Positions 8,140 through 16,791 of a DNA stretch of 64,000 nt are shown piece by piece (position 1 is the first letter of the stretch; each line of letters begins with the position of its first letter). The position numbers were made by a program, and so were the translations under genes. Source of the DNA: Thermomicrobium sp. CFH 73360 (lineage in GTDB: Bacteria; Chloroflexota; Chloroflexia; Thermomicrobiales; Thermomicrobiaceae); the NCBI RefSeq assembly GCF_023806465.1, contig NZ_JAMSLS010000003.1, positions 310,001-374,000 of the forward strand, given 5' to 3'. The notes under the pieces were generated by a model. The model saw only the letters and a program-made list of their open reading frames with translations, ran no database searches and was not told the DNA's origin.

Positions 8140-8972
8140 AGTCGTGCCAAATCCACAAGCCAGAGTGCGGCGATGACTGCACTACCGAGTGACAGGGCTA
8201 GCCAGTCGGTCTCGGCGAGAGTCGGGGTCCGGAGCGTGCGAGGTTCACCGCGATAGCCGCGTGCGACCATGGCGAGGTAAACCTGCTCGCTCGTACGCAG
8301 GCTGCGTTGGAAGAGGACACCGAGCGTGCTGGAGAGCCAGCGGCGCTGTTCGCCGTTTGGCATCGGAGTCAGGACCCGGCTACGGCGGGCCAAAAGCAGG
8401 TCTTGTAGCAGCTCGATGAGCACGAAGACATAGCGGTACGTCATGGCGAAGACGAGCACGAAGAGGAGGGGCACGCGGAAGGTCCGGAGTGCGCGCAAGA
8501 GGTCAGCCCAGCGGGTGGTGAGGACGAGGGCCGTCGCTGCCGCGATGGAGGTAGTGACACGAAGAAACAGCGTGAGGACGCTCCAGACTCCCGTGGTCGT
8601 AACACTCGCACCGAAGGGAAGGCGGACGAGTTCCGGACCGGGGACGAGGACAAGCGCTGGTGCGGCAACGAGGAGCGTGACGAGTGGCAGTCCCAAGAGA
8701 AGCTGGATCAGGACGACAATGGGGATCCGGCTTGCCAGGAGCAATGCTCCCAGCAACCCGAGGAGTGCGACCTGCGTTGGCCAGGAACGAAGGCTCGCGG
8801 CGACGAGGATGGCGAAGCTCAGCACCACAACCTTGACGCGAGGGTCGATACGTTGGAGCAGACCCGGCCGACGAGCAAGTTGCTCAGCGTACACTGTCCG
8901 TTCAATGATCTCAGCGAGATCGAGCAAGGTTCTTTCCACAAAGCCACGTCGTGACATCTGGGACGTCCTCAT
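8136..8972 (-). CDS. cbiQ: Ni/Co ECF transporter membrane component (CbiQ/NikQ)
   Basis: 278 residues with an N-terminal cytoplasmic segment and about five or six hydrophobic helices. It has the EcfT hallmarks: LLQRIDPRVKVVVL near the N-terminus, a TTRWADLLRALRTFRVP-type coupling motif and a second Ala-Arg-Gly motif (MVARGYRGEPRT) that contact the ATPases. It overlaps both neighbours by 4 bp, so the three subunits are translationally coupled. Confidence 0.93.
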   Translation of the reverse strand: MRTSQMSRRGFVERTLLDLAEIIERTVYAEQLARRPGLLQRIDPRVKVVVLSFAILVAASLRSWPTQVALLGLLGALLLASRIPIVVLIQLLLGLPLVTLLVAAPALVLVPGPELVRLPFGASVTTTGVWSVLTLFLRVTTSIAAATALVLTTRWADLLRALRTFRVPLLFVLVFAMTYRYVFVLIELLQDLLLARRSRVLTPMPNGEQRRWLSSTLGVLFQRSLRTSEQVYLAMVARGYRGEPRTLRTPTLAETDWLALSLGSAVIAALWLVDLARL

Positions 8973-10009
8973 GGTGTTGCAGGTGGATGATCAGCAGGGG
9001 GACGTGGCCGGAGAACGAGGCGGAGTGCAAGTATAACGGTGCTCACCAGTCCGATACCAACGATGGCTGACAGGATGTAGGCAAGTGCCTGCTGGAAGAA
9101 GCCGGCGTCTGCAGGAAGCCACGGGAAGGTGTAGTCAGGTAACGGGGCAGGCCACCAACTCTCCCAGCGGGAGAGACCAGACGGGACATAGCCGACAAGG
9201 TGCTCGAGTTCCTCGGCCGACCACTCGCCCCACGCAGCGCCAGAGGCGACCAAGCCAAGTGGTGTCAACAAAACGAGGACAGCAGCAAGGAGAAGGACGA
9301 TGGCTCTTGGGCGTGGCGATGTGTTGGCTGCGGATGGCAGTGAGGGGCCGACGAGCTCAGGGGAAAGGCGGCGGACGAGGGCGAGGCCTGCCATTGTCAC
9401 GATGGCTTCGGCAGCGCCAGCGATGGTCAGGTGTGGGATCAGCAGAGCGGGGACCGCGACGTCTAATCCGTAGGGGCTGTACAGCGCTCGGCCATTTTCG
9501 CTCCAGAGCAGCGGTTGGATGCCGAGTGTCAGCCCAACCAGAAGGGCCGCGACGTTGATGCCAACATAGCCCGCCAGACCAGCGGCGAGCAGACGCCGAC
9601 GACTCTCGAGCGGGCTGCGACCGGCAATGAGTCGAAAGACGCCGTAACCGACAAGCGGCATGGCAACAGCGAGGATGAAACAGTTGGCACCGATGGCGAG
9701 GATTCCACCATCGCCGAAAAAGAGAGCCTGAACGATGAGCGCAACCGAGGTGGCGACGACGGCAGCCCAGGGACCAAGCACAATTGCCGCCAGCACGCTC
9801 CCGACGGCATGTGCAGTAGTCCCGCCGGGGACGGGGACATTGAACATCATCACGACGAAGACGAAAGCGGAGAAGAGAGCGAGCGCGGGAACGGTGCGCC
9901 CAGCCAACTGGCTCCGAAGGCGTTGCGTGGAAATATGCCAGAAGGGCAACGTCGCACCATAGTAGGCGAGCGCTGTTGCAGGACTGATGTAGCCATCAGG
10001 AATGTGCAT
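8969..10009 (-). CDS. cbiM: Ni/Co ECF substrate-binding protein, CbiM fused to a CbiN/PDGLE-type domain
   Basis: 346 residues beginning MHIPDG; in CbiM/NikM the N-terminal amine and His2 are metal ligands. Residues 1-220 form the CbiM body (VPVPGGTTAHAVGSVLAAIVLGPWAA; LIVQALFFGDGGILAIGANCFILA). After a break at about 230, residues 240-335 contain two further membrane helices flanking a soluble loop, the layout of the auxiliary CbiN/NikN subunit, so M and N appear fused. It is first gene of the cluster, with AGGAGC 8 bp before the ATG. I saw no cobalamin riboswitch upstream. Confidence 0.92.
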   Translation of the reverse strand: MHIPDGYISPATALAYYGATLPFWHISTQRLRSQLAGRTVPALALFSAFVFVVMMFNVPVPGGTTAHAVGSVLAAIVLGPWAAVVATSVALIVQALFFGDGGILAIGANCFILAVAMPLVGYGVFRLIAGRSPLESRRRLLAAGLAGYVGINVAALLVGLTLGIQPLLWSENGRALYSPYGLDVAVPALLIPHLTIAGAAEAIVTMAGLALVRRLSPELVGPSLPSAANTSPRPRAIVLLLAAVLVLLTPLGLVASGAAWGEWSAEELEHLVGYVPSGLSRWESWWPAPLPDYTFPWLPADAGFFQQALAYILSAIVGIGLVSTVILALRLVLRPRPPADHPPATP

Positions 10010-10288
10010 GGTTTAGAGCTCCTGTGTCGTCCGCAAACCTCGATCACTTTCCGACACTCGGAAGTATGCCAGCTACGTCAGTGGAAATTCGAGGTTCGGG
10101 TTCGGTATCTGGGCCGCAGAGCGCGTTCTGCGACGCCAACCACTGCTCGTTGCTGGCCGCGGTTTGGGTGTGGGGGCGATCAGGAGCGGTTCTGTAGTGC
10201 AGGTGGATCAGACGCCCCGAAATGGGTGTTTTGCGGCGTGGGTGGTAGCAATGACCCATGGCGTAGATCGAAGGGACCCTTGCTGACC
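10010..10288 (-). other. Intergenic leader between proline dehydrogenase and cbiM
   Basis: Holds the upstream region of the cbiM operon. I see no B12-box (AGCCAGGAGACC-like) sequence and no convincing NiCo riboswitch. No gene is supported here. Confidence 0.5.
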
Positions 10289-11212
10289 TTACGCGGGCCG
10301 CAGCACCTGTCGCAACACGAAGAGTAGGTTGGCGGGCCGTTCGGCGAGGCGACGGGTGAAGTACGGGTACCAGTGTTGCCCAAAGGGGACATAAATCCGC
10401 ACCGGCTCTCCTGCGCGCTGGAGTTCCTCCTGGAGGTCACGGCGTACCCCGTAGAGCATCTGGAACTCGTACTTCTCTGGGCCAACGCCGATGCGGCGGG
10501 CGAAGCCGCGGGCGACGCGCAGAATTGCCTCGTCGTGGGTGGCGATGGCGACGAACTGCCCATATTCAAGGAGCGCCTCCAGATGGCGCCGGTAGGCTGC
10601 ATCGACCGCCGCCTTCGTGGGATAGGCAACCGTGGAGGGCTCAGCGTAGGCTCCTTTCACCAATCGCACGCGCCAGCCACGCTCGATGGCAGTCTCAACG
10701 TCCCGCTCACTCCGATAGAGATAGGCCTGAAGTGCGATCTGGAGGTGATCCCCATAGATCTGGTGGAGGTCGGCGAAAAGCTCAAGGGTCGGACGCGTGG
10801 TGGAGGAGTCTTCCATGTCGACCTCAACGCGGCCGCCGAGTCGTTGGGCCAGGCGGGCCAAGCGCTCAAGATTCAAGTGAGCCAGGGTGGGATCGATGCG
10901 AAGACCGAGGTGCGTCGGTTTGACAGAGATGGTCGCGTCAAGTCCGCAGCGAGCGATCGTCTGCAAGAGTTCAGCGTACGCTTCGGTGACAGCGGCTGCT
11001 TCGGTGGGGGCGGTGACGTCCTCACCGAGAAGATCAAGCGTTGTGGCAAAGCCCCGGCTGGCCAGTGCCTGCGCCAGAGCGAGTGCCTCCTCCAGGCTCT
11101 CGCCAGCGACAAAGCGAGCGACGAGCGGTGCCATCAGTGGAGACTTCCGCACGAGACGCTCGACCCACGGCTGACGCGCGACGGTCAAGACGAGCGACCG
11201 GTACAGCGACAT
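10289..11212 (-). CDS. Proline dehydrogenase (monofunctional, FAD-dependent)
   Basis: 307 residues, the usual size of stand-alone proline dehydrogenases that oxidise proline to pyrroline-5-carboxylate at the membrane. Family segments visible: SVKPTHLGLRID (beta strand with FAD/substrate contacts), RVEVDMEDSS, LQAYLYRSERDVE, RLVKGAYAEP, IATHDE, FQMLYGVRRDLQ and RIYVPFGQHWYPYFTRRLAERPAN with the substrate-binding Arg pair near the end. No pyrroline-5-carboxylate dehydrogenase gene is adjacent. It is divergent from the HD phosphohydrolase across 74 bp. Confidence 0.94.
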   Translation of the reverse strand: MSLYRSLVLTVARQPWVERLVRKSPLMAPLVARFVAGESLEEALALAQALASRGFATTLDLLGEDVTAPTEAAAVTEAYAELLQTIARCGLDATISVKPTHLGLRIDPTLAHLNLERLARLAQRLGGRVEVDMEDSSTTRPTLELFADLHQIYGDHLQIALQAYLYRSERDVETAIERGWRVRLVKGAYAEPSTVAYPTKAAVDAAYRRHLEALLEYGQFVAIATHDEAILRVARGFARRIGVGPEKYEFQMLYGVRRDLQEELQRAGEPVRIYVPFGQHWYPYFTRRLAERPANLLFVLRQVLRPA

Positions 11213-11286
11213 TGTCTTCCTCCACTCCCATCCCGCGTCCGACCCGCAGCGCAGTGTAGCATCGTCCTCGAGACGAGGAGCGGAGG

Positions 11287-12582
11287 ATGGACTGTAAGGA
11301 ACGCTACGTCACGATCGTGCGTGACAGTCTGTATGACCGGATTCCGCTGACGGCGGCTGAGGTGGCGCTGATCAGCACGCCGACCTTCCAGCGGCTCGAT
11401 CGCATCCAGCAGCTCGGCTTTGTGAGCAAGATCTGGCCAGGAGCGAAGCATACCCGTTACGAGCATTCGCTCGGTGTCCTGCATCTGATGCGTCAAGCTC
11501 TGGCCACACTGCGCCAGCATGGTGCGACAGTTATCGACGAGACGGCTTGGCGTACAGCGCTTGCGGCAGCGCTCCTGCACGACGTTGGGCACTATCCGTT
11601 CAGCCACGCGATCGAGGAGCTTGGGCCGCCAGTACTGCCGCATGAGGAAGCGGGGCGGCGGTTGATCGAAGGGAGTGAGCTGGCTGAAGTATTGGAGCGG
11701 GAGTGGGGAGTCGATCCAGGCCGTGTGGCGAACCTGATTGCGCCGCGCGGAGGAGGTGAGCCCGCTGACCGGCTACTGCGTGGACTCCTGAGCGGGGCAC
11801 TCGACGTGGACAAGCTGGACTATCTCCCGCGCGATGCGCGGCACTGCAACGTACCATACGGTGGTGTCGATACGCCGCGGCTGCTCGATGCCCTGCGGGT
11901 CGCTGAAGTACACGGTGTGCCGCGGATCGTGGTGACGGCGAAGGGGGTAAGTCCCCTGCACTCGTTGATCAACGCGCGGCAAGAAATGTTCGACAACGTG
12001 TACTGGCATCATGCCAACCGGGCAGCGATGGCGATGTTGCAGCGGGCAGTCCAGGACGCGTTACTGGCGGGAGCGATCCAGGCCGAAGAACTCTTGCGGC
12101 ATGACGACGCCTCGCTCCTGGCGCGGCTGGCCGAGCCAAGGATGCCCGAGAGTACGCGGCAGCTGGTGCAACGCCTGCGTGACCGGGTCCTGCACAAGCG
12201 GGCACTTGAGGTGAGTGCCCGGGCGCCGGACCTGTACCGATACTTGAACAGTCTGTATGGGCAGCCAGCAGCGCGGCGAGCACTGGAGTGCCGACTCGCG
12301 CAGCAGCTTGCTGACCTCCTTGGAGAGCCGGTGGCAGACTGGGAAATACTGCTGGCGATCCCAAAGCCGGAAAAATGGAGCACCGATGTGTGGGTACTGT
12401 TCGAGCGGCCACCGCTTGGCTTTCAGCAACTCATGCCGTGGCAGGACGTTGTCGGAATGACCGATGCTGACTTCGCGCGGTTCGAGGACCACCGACGCTT
12501 GATCCGGATTGTCACAACGGCACGCCTCAGGGACGCGGTGGCTGCACATTGGCCGCGGCTGCTGCTACCGTTGCTCGGGTGA
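11287..12582 (+). CDS. HD-superfamily phosphohydrolase (dNTPase/SAMHD1-like)
   Basis: 431 residues. The N-terminus (DRIPLTAAEVALISTPTFQRLDRIQQLG) and the metal-binding HD signature, with His in KHTRYEHSLGVLH, HD in ALLHDVGHYPFSH and Asp in ALDVDKLDYLPRDA, match the family of HD dNTP triphosphohydrolase-like proteins. In that family these residues bind a metal pair and cleave phosphoester bonds. The exact substrate in this clade is unknown. It stands alone, divergent from proline dehydrogenase. Confidence 0.88.
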   Translation: MDCKERYVTIVRDSLYDRIPLTAAEVALISTPTFQRLDRIQQLGFVSKIWPGAKHTRYEHSLGVLHLMRQALATLRQHGATVIDETAWRTALAAALLHDVGHYPFSHAIEELGPPVLPHEEAGRRLIEGSELAEVLEREWGVDPGRVANLIAPRGGGEPADRLLRGLLSGALDVDKLDYLPRDARHCNVPYGGVDTPRLLDALRVAEVHGVPRIVVTAKGVSPLHSLINARQEMFDNVYWHHANRAAMAMLQRAVQDALLAGAIQAEELLRHDDASLLARLAEPRMPESTRQLVQRLRDRVLHKRALEVSARAPDLYRYLNSLYGQPAARRALECRLAQQLADLLGEPVADWEILLAIPKPEKWSTDVWVLFERPPLGFQQLMPWQDVVGMTDADFARFEDHRRLIRIVTTARLRDAVAAHWPRLLLPLLG

Positions 12583-13060
12583 GCGAGGTAGCGACGAAGG
12601 TGTGTCGTTGTGGCTGGATGGAGGCTTCCGGTGGGGCTGAGCGACGTCCAGGCACGTCATGGCAAAGATACGTTCAGTTTGGGCCCGGTGATGCGCAGAG
12701 GTCTCTGGTGCAGTGATTCGTCGTTTGACTTGGTCGTCCGTGATCGCCTCTTTGCACCCAGATGGAGGAATCATCAGGGACAGAGTGCGAGGGAGGCTGG
12801 GCGCTTGCGCGATGTGGTCGGTCCTCTTCGTTGAGCGGTAGCACGGGGCGGGAACAGGGCATTCGTCCTCGTGTGCCAGTGCGGCACTCGCTGGGCAGAC
12901 CGTTGGCGAAGAGACGATGGCCGACGTCATGCTCTGAGAACAGGGCGGCGCGCAGCCGGCTGGCAGCCGCAGTGCTGCTCGGAATGCGGCTTGAAACTGA
13001 GCGTGGTATCAAGCGTGCATTCAGCCCGCCGTGGCAGGTGGGAAGGTGAGAAGGACAGGG
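12583..13060 (+). other. Gene-free stretch
   Basis: No open frame with a plausible ribosome site or recognisable protein on either strand. I see no strong hairpin, promoter pair or repeat. Confidence 0.5.
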
Positions 13061-13651
13061 TCAGTGACCCGGCGGAGCTGAGAGGTGCAATCCGAGCAAG
13101 AGCAGCGCACCGCCGAGCAGAGCGAGCGAGACGAGACTTGCGGCGACAGACAGGGTGCCAGCGCCCGTGCGTGGTGCGACCTGCGAGCGTTGGAGTGAGG
13201 ATTCGGTGGAATCACTCGAGCGCTCGGGTGTAACGGACGCTGGTTGCTCGGTCGTGAGGGTACCGGAGGGCCATGGTGAAGACGGTGCTGAAGACGTTTG
13301 GTGGGTCTGACTCCCGTCGCCTGGTGACGGAGATGTGGCTGTGACCGGTGACGTTGTTGGCACGGGCGTGGGCGAGGCGTCGCTGGGCTGCGGCGTAGGA
13401 TCATCAGGGACCGGCGTGTTGTCTGGCTCAGGGCTGCCGCCGGGGTATATTGACTGGTCGGCGGTCGACGAAGCGGTCGGAGCGAGTTCGGTGAGAGTGG
13501 CAGATGCTGTGGCGGTTGGATCGGCGATCTGTGTCGCGGGCCGATACTCTGTGATTCCAGCGTCACCGGCGACGCCTGCGGCAGCGAGCTGGAGTGCCAT
13601 TGCAGCAGTCAACAGAGCGATGAACCAGCGGGCGGAGCGCACGGCGATCAC
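13061..13651 (-). CDS. Ser/Thr/Pro-rich exported protein with C-terminal membrane segment
   Basis: 196 residues of unknown function. A signal-peptide-like hydrophobic segment lies at about 9-26. A long low-complexity region (about 35-165) is rich in Pro, Thr and Ser. A C-terminal membrane helix (about 168-188) is preceded by PRTGAG, which resembles but does not match a sortase LPXTG signal: no Leu-Pro, and no basic tail after the helix. It could be a surface stalk anchored in the membrane. The composition resembles the LPKTG protein at 16.8 kb. Confidence 0.6.
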   Translation of the reverse strand: MIAVRSARWFIALLTAAMALQLAAAGVAGDAGITEYRPATQIADPTATASATLTELAPTASSTADQSIYPGGSPEPDNTPVPDDPTPQPSDASPTPVPTTSPVTATSPSPGDGSQTHQTSSAPSSPWPSGTLTTEQPASVTPERSSDSTESSLQRSQVAPRTGAGTLSVAASLVSLALLGGALLLLGLHLSAPPGH

Positions 13652-13946
13652 TCCCTTCCTGGCTCGGACACCGCGAGGAGTGTCCGGACATGCGTACGGA
13701 CGCGAGTATATTGCAGGGGGCGAAGCGAGGCAAGGGTCTGTGCGGCAGAGGCCAAGGTCCCAGGGCGGATAGGGACACCACTTGTGTGGTGGGCCACTGC
13801 TCTCGAGCTAGGACGCGTAAGATGCTTGCGTGTCTAGTGGCGTCGGAGATGCAGCATTGGGGTGGATCTTTGGCGCTCGATCGGCGGCCCGAAGGAGCGA
13901 GCCGGGCGATTTTCCACGGGTCAGCGCGCATGCTGAAGACGAGGTG
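13652..13946 (+). other. Gene-free stretch between divergent genes
   Basis: Promoter region of the divergent 13061 (-) and 13947 (+) genes. I cannot single out a convincing -35/-10 pair. Confidence 0.4.
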
Positions 13947-15458
13947 ATGCGCAAACACTGGTGGGAGGACGACAGACCGGCAGTGGACGATCAGCGGGAT
14001 CGGCGCTGGCTTGCGGTGGTGCTGGTGGCGAGTGCCCTGGTATGGGTGCTGATCGGCGCGCGGTACCTCGTGCGGTTGCAGCCGTTGACCGGTGATGAGC
14101 CGTATTACGTGGTGACGGCGATCAGCCTGCTTGAGGATCGGGATCTCGACGAGGCGAATCAGTATGCTGAGCGGGTCTGGTTGCGCTTCTACCCGCCGGA
14201 ACAGTTACCCGCTGGCTGGCAGGGCTGGCCGAGCTTTCCGTGGCAGCTGCCACCGCACGCTGCACACGCGGTGCGACCAGGCCTGTATAGCAAGCATGGG
14301 CTCGGCCTTGCGCTGCTCATTGCACTCCCTTGGGCGATCGCTGGGCGAGTGGGAGCAATGGCGGTGGTCGGGCTGTGCGGAATTCTGCTCGTCGGGCAGT
14401 TGTTCCGCCTGGCGCGGGACGTCGGTGCCGCGCCGCGGCTGGCGGCAGCGCTGGCACTGGGACTTGGTCTGACGATGCCGATCGGTCCCTATGCGCTCCT
14501 GCTCTTTCCGGAAGTGCCGGCGGCGCTCTGCTTGGTGTATGCGGTGCGACGACTTGCTGATCGGGAGAACCGCTGGTGGCAGTGGGTCTTGACTGGAGCA
14601 GCGATCGGTTTCCTTCCCTGGCTCCATCAGCGGTTCGTTTTCAGCGCGGCAGTGCTGGGGGCGGTCGCGCTTGGGCGTCTTTGGGCAGCGCGCTGGAGAC
14701 GCGGGACGGGACCGGACTGGCGGGGAGCACTGGCAACGGTTGGGCTGGCGTTGGTCGGGGGAGCTGGGATCGTTGCATACAACCTTTGGCTTTACGGTCA
14801 GCCATACCAAAATACCGCTGATCACGCGGGATTCAGCGGGCTCAAAGGTACAGTGAACGGGATCGCAGGATTACTGCTGGACGCGCAGTGGGGGCTGGTG
14901 ATCGCTGCGCCGGTGTATCTTGCGGCCATCGCGGCCCTACCGCTCTGGTGGACGCATGCGCGTCGCTTGTTCGCCCTTGCTGCGACTGCCGTTACACCCT
15001 ACCTTTTGCTCGTGGCCGCATACCGCGTCTGGTGGGGTGAGTGGGGACCACCGGCCCGGTATCTGGTGCCGGTAGCTGGTCTGGCGGTTGTGCCACTGGC
15101 GAGCTGGCTGACAGGAGCGCGCTGGTGGGAGCGGCTGCTCGCCTGGATCCTGTGGGGCTGGGGAGCGGTTCTGAGCGTGATCGGTTACCTCGATCCGCAG
15201 CGGTTCTATCACCATCCGGACGGGATGAACAAACTGTATGCTACGCTGGACAGGTGGGTTGGCATTCCGGTTGCAGAGTTTTTAGTGCCGTTTCAGCCGT
15301 TCGCAGCGGCGCCGGTGGCGACACGGCTGTGGGCGAGTGCAGCACTGTGCCTGGCTATAGCTGGGCTGATAGCGGTGATGGCTCGGACGCGACAGTGGCG
15401 GGGGCCCGGGGGAGGCTCGGGGGTGCGAGCGGCTAAGACTACGTCGCGGCAGGAGTGA
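13947..15458 (+). CDS. Polytopic membrane protein, GT-C glycosyltransferase-like
   Basis: 503 residues from ATG at 13947; the frame is open further upstream but lacks membrane-protein character. About ten hydrophobic helices. After the first helix comes LTGDEPYYV, an acidic Asp-Glu pair in the first extracytoplasmic loop, the position of the catalytic acid in GT-C (dolichyl-phosphate-mannose type) glycosyltransferases. This is followed by a loop with RFYPPEQLPAGWQGWPSFPWQ and YSKHGLGLALLIALPWAI. GT-C enzymes transfer sugars from lipid carriers to exported acceptors; the Ser/Thr-rich surface proteins nearby would be suitable acceptors, but that is only inference. Confidence 0.7.
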   Translation: MRKHWWEDDRPAVDDQRDRRWLAVVLVASALVWVLIGARYLVRLQPLTGDEPYYVVTAISLLEDRDLDEANQYAERVWLRFYPPEQLPAGWQGWPSFPWQLPPHAAHAVRPGLYSKHGLGLALLIALPWAIAGRVGAMAVVGLCGILLVGQLFRLARDVGAAPRLAAALALGLGLTMPIGPYALLLFPEVPAALCLVYAVRRLADRENRWWQWVLTGAAIGFLPWLHQRFVFSAAVLGAVALGRLWAARWRRGTGPDWRGALATVGLALVGGAGIVAYNLWLYGQPYQNTADHAGFSGLKGTVNGIAGLLLDAQWGLVIAAPVYLAAIAALPLWWTHARRLFALAATAVTPYLLLVAAYRVWWGEWGPPARYLVPVAGLAVVPLASWLTGARWWERLLAWILWGWGAVLSVIGYLDPQRFYHHPDGMNKLYATLDRWVGIPVAEFLVPFQPFAAAPVATRLWASAALCLAIAGLIAVMARTRQWRGPGGGSGVRAAKTTSRQE

Positions 15459-15894
15459 TGTAACCGAGTCAGGTGGCAGTGCGTCTGCCGCGGCCGGTGA
15501 ACGTGCGGGCGATTTGGGGCCGGCAGGCTGACTGTTGGCTCTTTGATGGAAATGTACCAGCAAGGACTTCGCGGAACAGGGTGTGGCCGAGTCGTCCTCG
15601 TGCCGATGTTGAGCGGCGGCAGGTGGGTGGGGGCATGGTCTTGTGCAACGGAAGCCGGGTGTGGGGACTGGTCAGGCGGTTGGCCCGAACTCTCCGTCAC
15701 GGGTGCCGGTTTTCGGTCGGCAAACAGCGGTGCGGAGATTCAACGTGCTGCAACGAGAGGGGACCGGAGACAAGCGTGGAGATCATGCCTCGGCTGTAGG
15801 GTGGGTGCGTTTGTCGAGCAGTTGCGGTGCGTCCGACGTACACGCTGTATCGTGAACCAGCTAGAATCGCGGGAAAGGACAGGGACGGTGGGCG
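15459..15894 (+). other. Gene-free stretch
   Basis: No supported gene, hairpin or repeat on either strand. Confidence 0.5.
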
Positions 15895-16305
15895 ATGGTG
15901 CAGTGGTGGCGCGGAAAGTCGTTCCAACCGAAAGAGAAAGTCACTGAGGCGCGGATGCCTGGTGCGTGGATCGTGACCATACGTTCAGTGCCATTACGGT
16001 ATGACGAACTGCGGCGGGTCGTGGAGTCGACTGGTGAGGCGCGGGTCTACTTCGGGGAGGCGCTGGCGTACCTCAAGGGCGAAGCGGTAGCGCTGTTGCG
16101 CATTGAGGCGACCGGTTTTGGCTGGCTTGAAGCGCTGCATGGCTGGTGGCAGCAGGCGCAAAAGCGTGATGGTATCGCTTTTGACGTGCGCTTCTACATC
16201 CGCGACCGGGAGTTTGTGGGAAGCTTCCAACGGGATCGGGTAGAGGCGCTTGTCCAGCGGTTGCGCGAGCGGGCACCACGGGTGAGTGCGTCGACTGCGG
16301 CGTGA
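15895..16305 (+). CDS. Hypothetical protein, 136 residues
   Basis: I do not recognise this protein. It is soluble, with alternating strands and helices: an IVTIRSVPLRYDELRRVVE start, a VALLRIEATGFGWLEALHGWW centre and a DVRFYIRDREFVGSF end, which could be a small alpha/beta domain. Codon use is like that of real genes here. ATG at 15895 is assumed; ATG at 15955, with GAGG 5 bp upstream, is an alternative and would give 116 residues. It stands alone between gene-free stretches. Confidence 0.55.
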   Translation: MVQWWRGKSFQPKEKVTEARMPGAWIVTIRSVPLRYDELRRVVESTGEARVYFGEALAYLKGEAVALLRIEATGFGWLEALHGWWQQAQKRDGIAFDVRFYIRDREFVGSFQRDRVEALVQRLRERAPRVSASTAA

Positions 16306-16521
16306 GGTGGAGCGCGAACTGGAAGCGGCGGCGCAGCTGTGTGCCGGCTGTGGGGTGAGCCGTCGGCGTCTCTGATGGTGAGGCTGCGTTTCGAGAGGCA
16401 AAGCATACGGCTCGCGGAGCGGCTTGCAGTCTGGACAGGACACATGTGACGAAGCCAAAGCGGTGTCAAGGCTGTGTCCAGCTTGTAGTCTGGACGTAGC
16501 CAAAATCGGTACTTTCGTCCC

Positions 16522-16550
16522 TTGCCAATACTCACCCGAATGGTTATACT
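16522..16550 (+). promoter_or_regulatory. Promoter of the LPKTG surface-protein gene
   Basis: TTGCCA (16522-16527), a 17-bp spacer and TATACT (16545-16550). This is one of the best sigma-70 matches in the window. It leaves a leader of about 235 nt before the ATG at 16792. Confidence 0.75.
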
Positions 16551-16558
16551 GAAGCTAA

Positions 16559-16709
16559 GACGAATGGGATTTTGGTCCCAGGCCATTCGTCCGACTGAGA
16601 TCGGAAAGCCCGGAGGCAAAGAAGCGCTGCCCGTTGTGTGGGCGCCAGGGGCAGCGTGGAGCCAGTGGCGCACCCGGCCGGGAGTTGATCGGCCGGGTGC
16701 GTGCGTTTT
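16559..16709 (+). promoter_or_regulatory. Structured 5' leader with terminator-like hairpin (possible attenuator or riboswitch)
   Basis: Four hairpins follow the promoter. GACGAATGG (16559-16567) pairs with CCATTCGTC (16583-16591). CCGA/TCGG encloses CTGAGA. CGCTGCCC (16625-16632) pairs with GGGCAGCG (16649-16656). A 12-bp perfect stem pairs 16669-16680 with 16690-16701 and is followed by TGCGTTTT. The last looks like a transcription terminator ahead of the gene. I could not match the upstream part to a known riboswitch class. Confidence 0.55.
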
Positions 16710-16791
16710 GGGGCAGGAGGGGGTGAGCGTTGAGCAATCTTGCTGACAACCTGAATCGACCGAGCGAGCGACTGGTGCGGAAGGGGGGCTG

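Noticed and set aside
10010-10288. Cobalamin riboswitch upstream of cbiM
   Set aside because: No B12 box or GGGAA-GGTG core was found on the minus strand.
16559-16710. c-di-GMP-I or TPP riboswitch
   Set aside because: A CTGAGA loop and GGAAAGCC segment recall these classes, but the remaining conserved core sequences are missing or in the wrong order.
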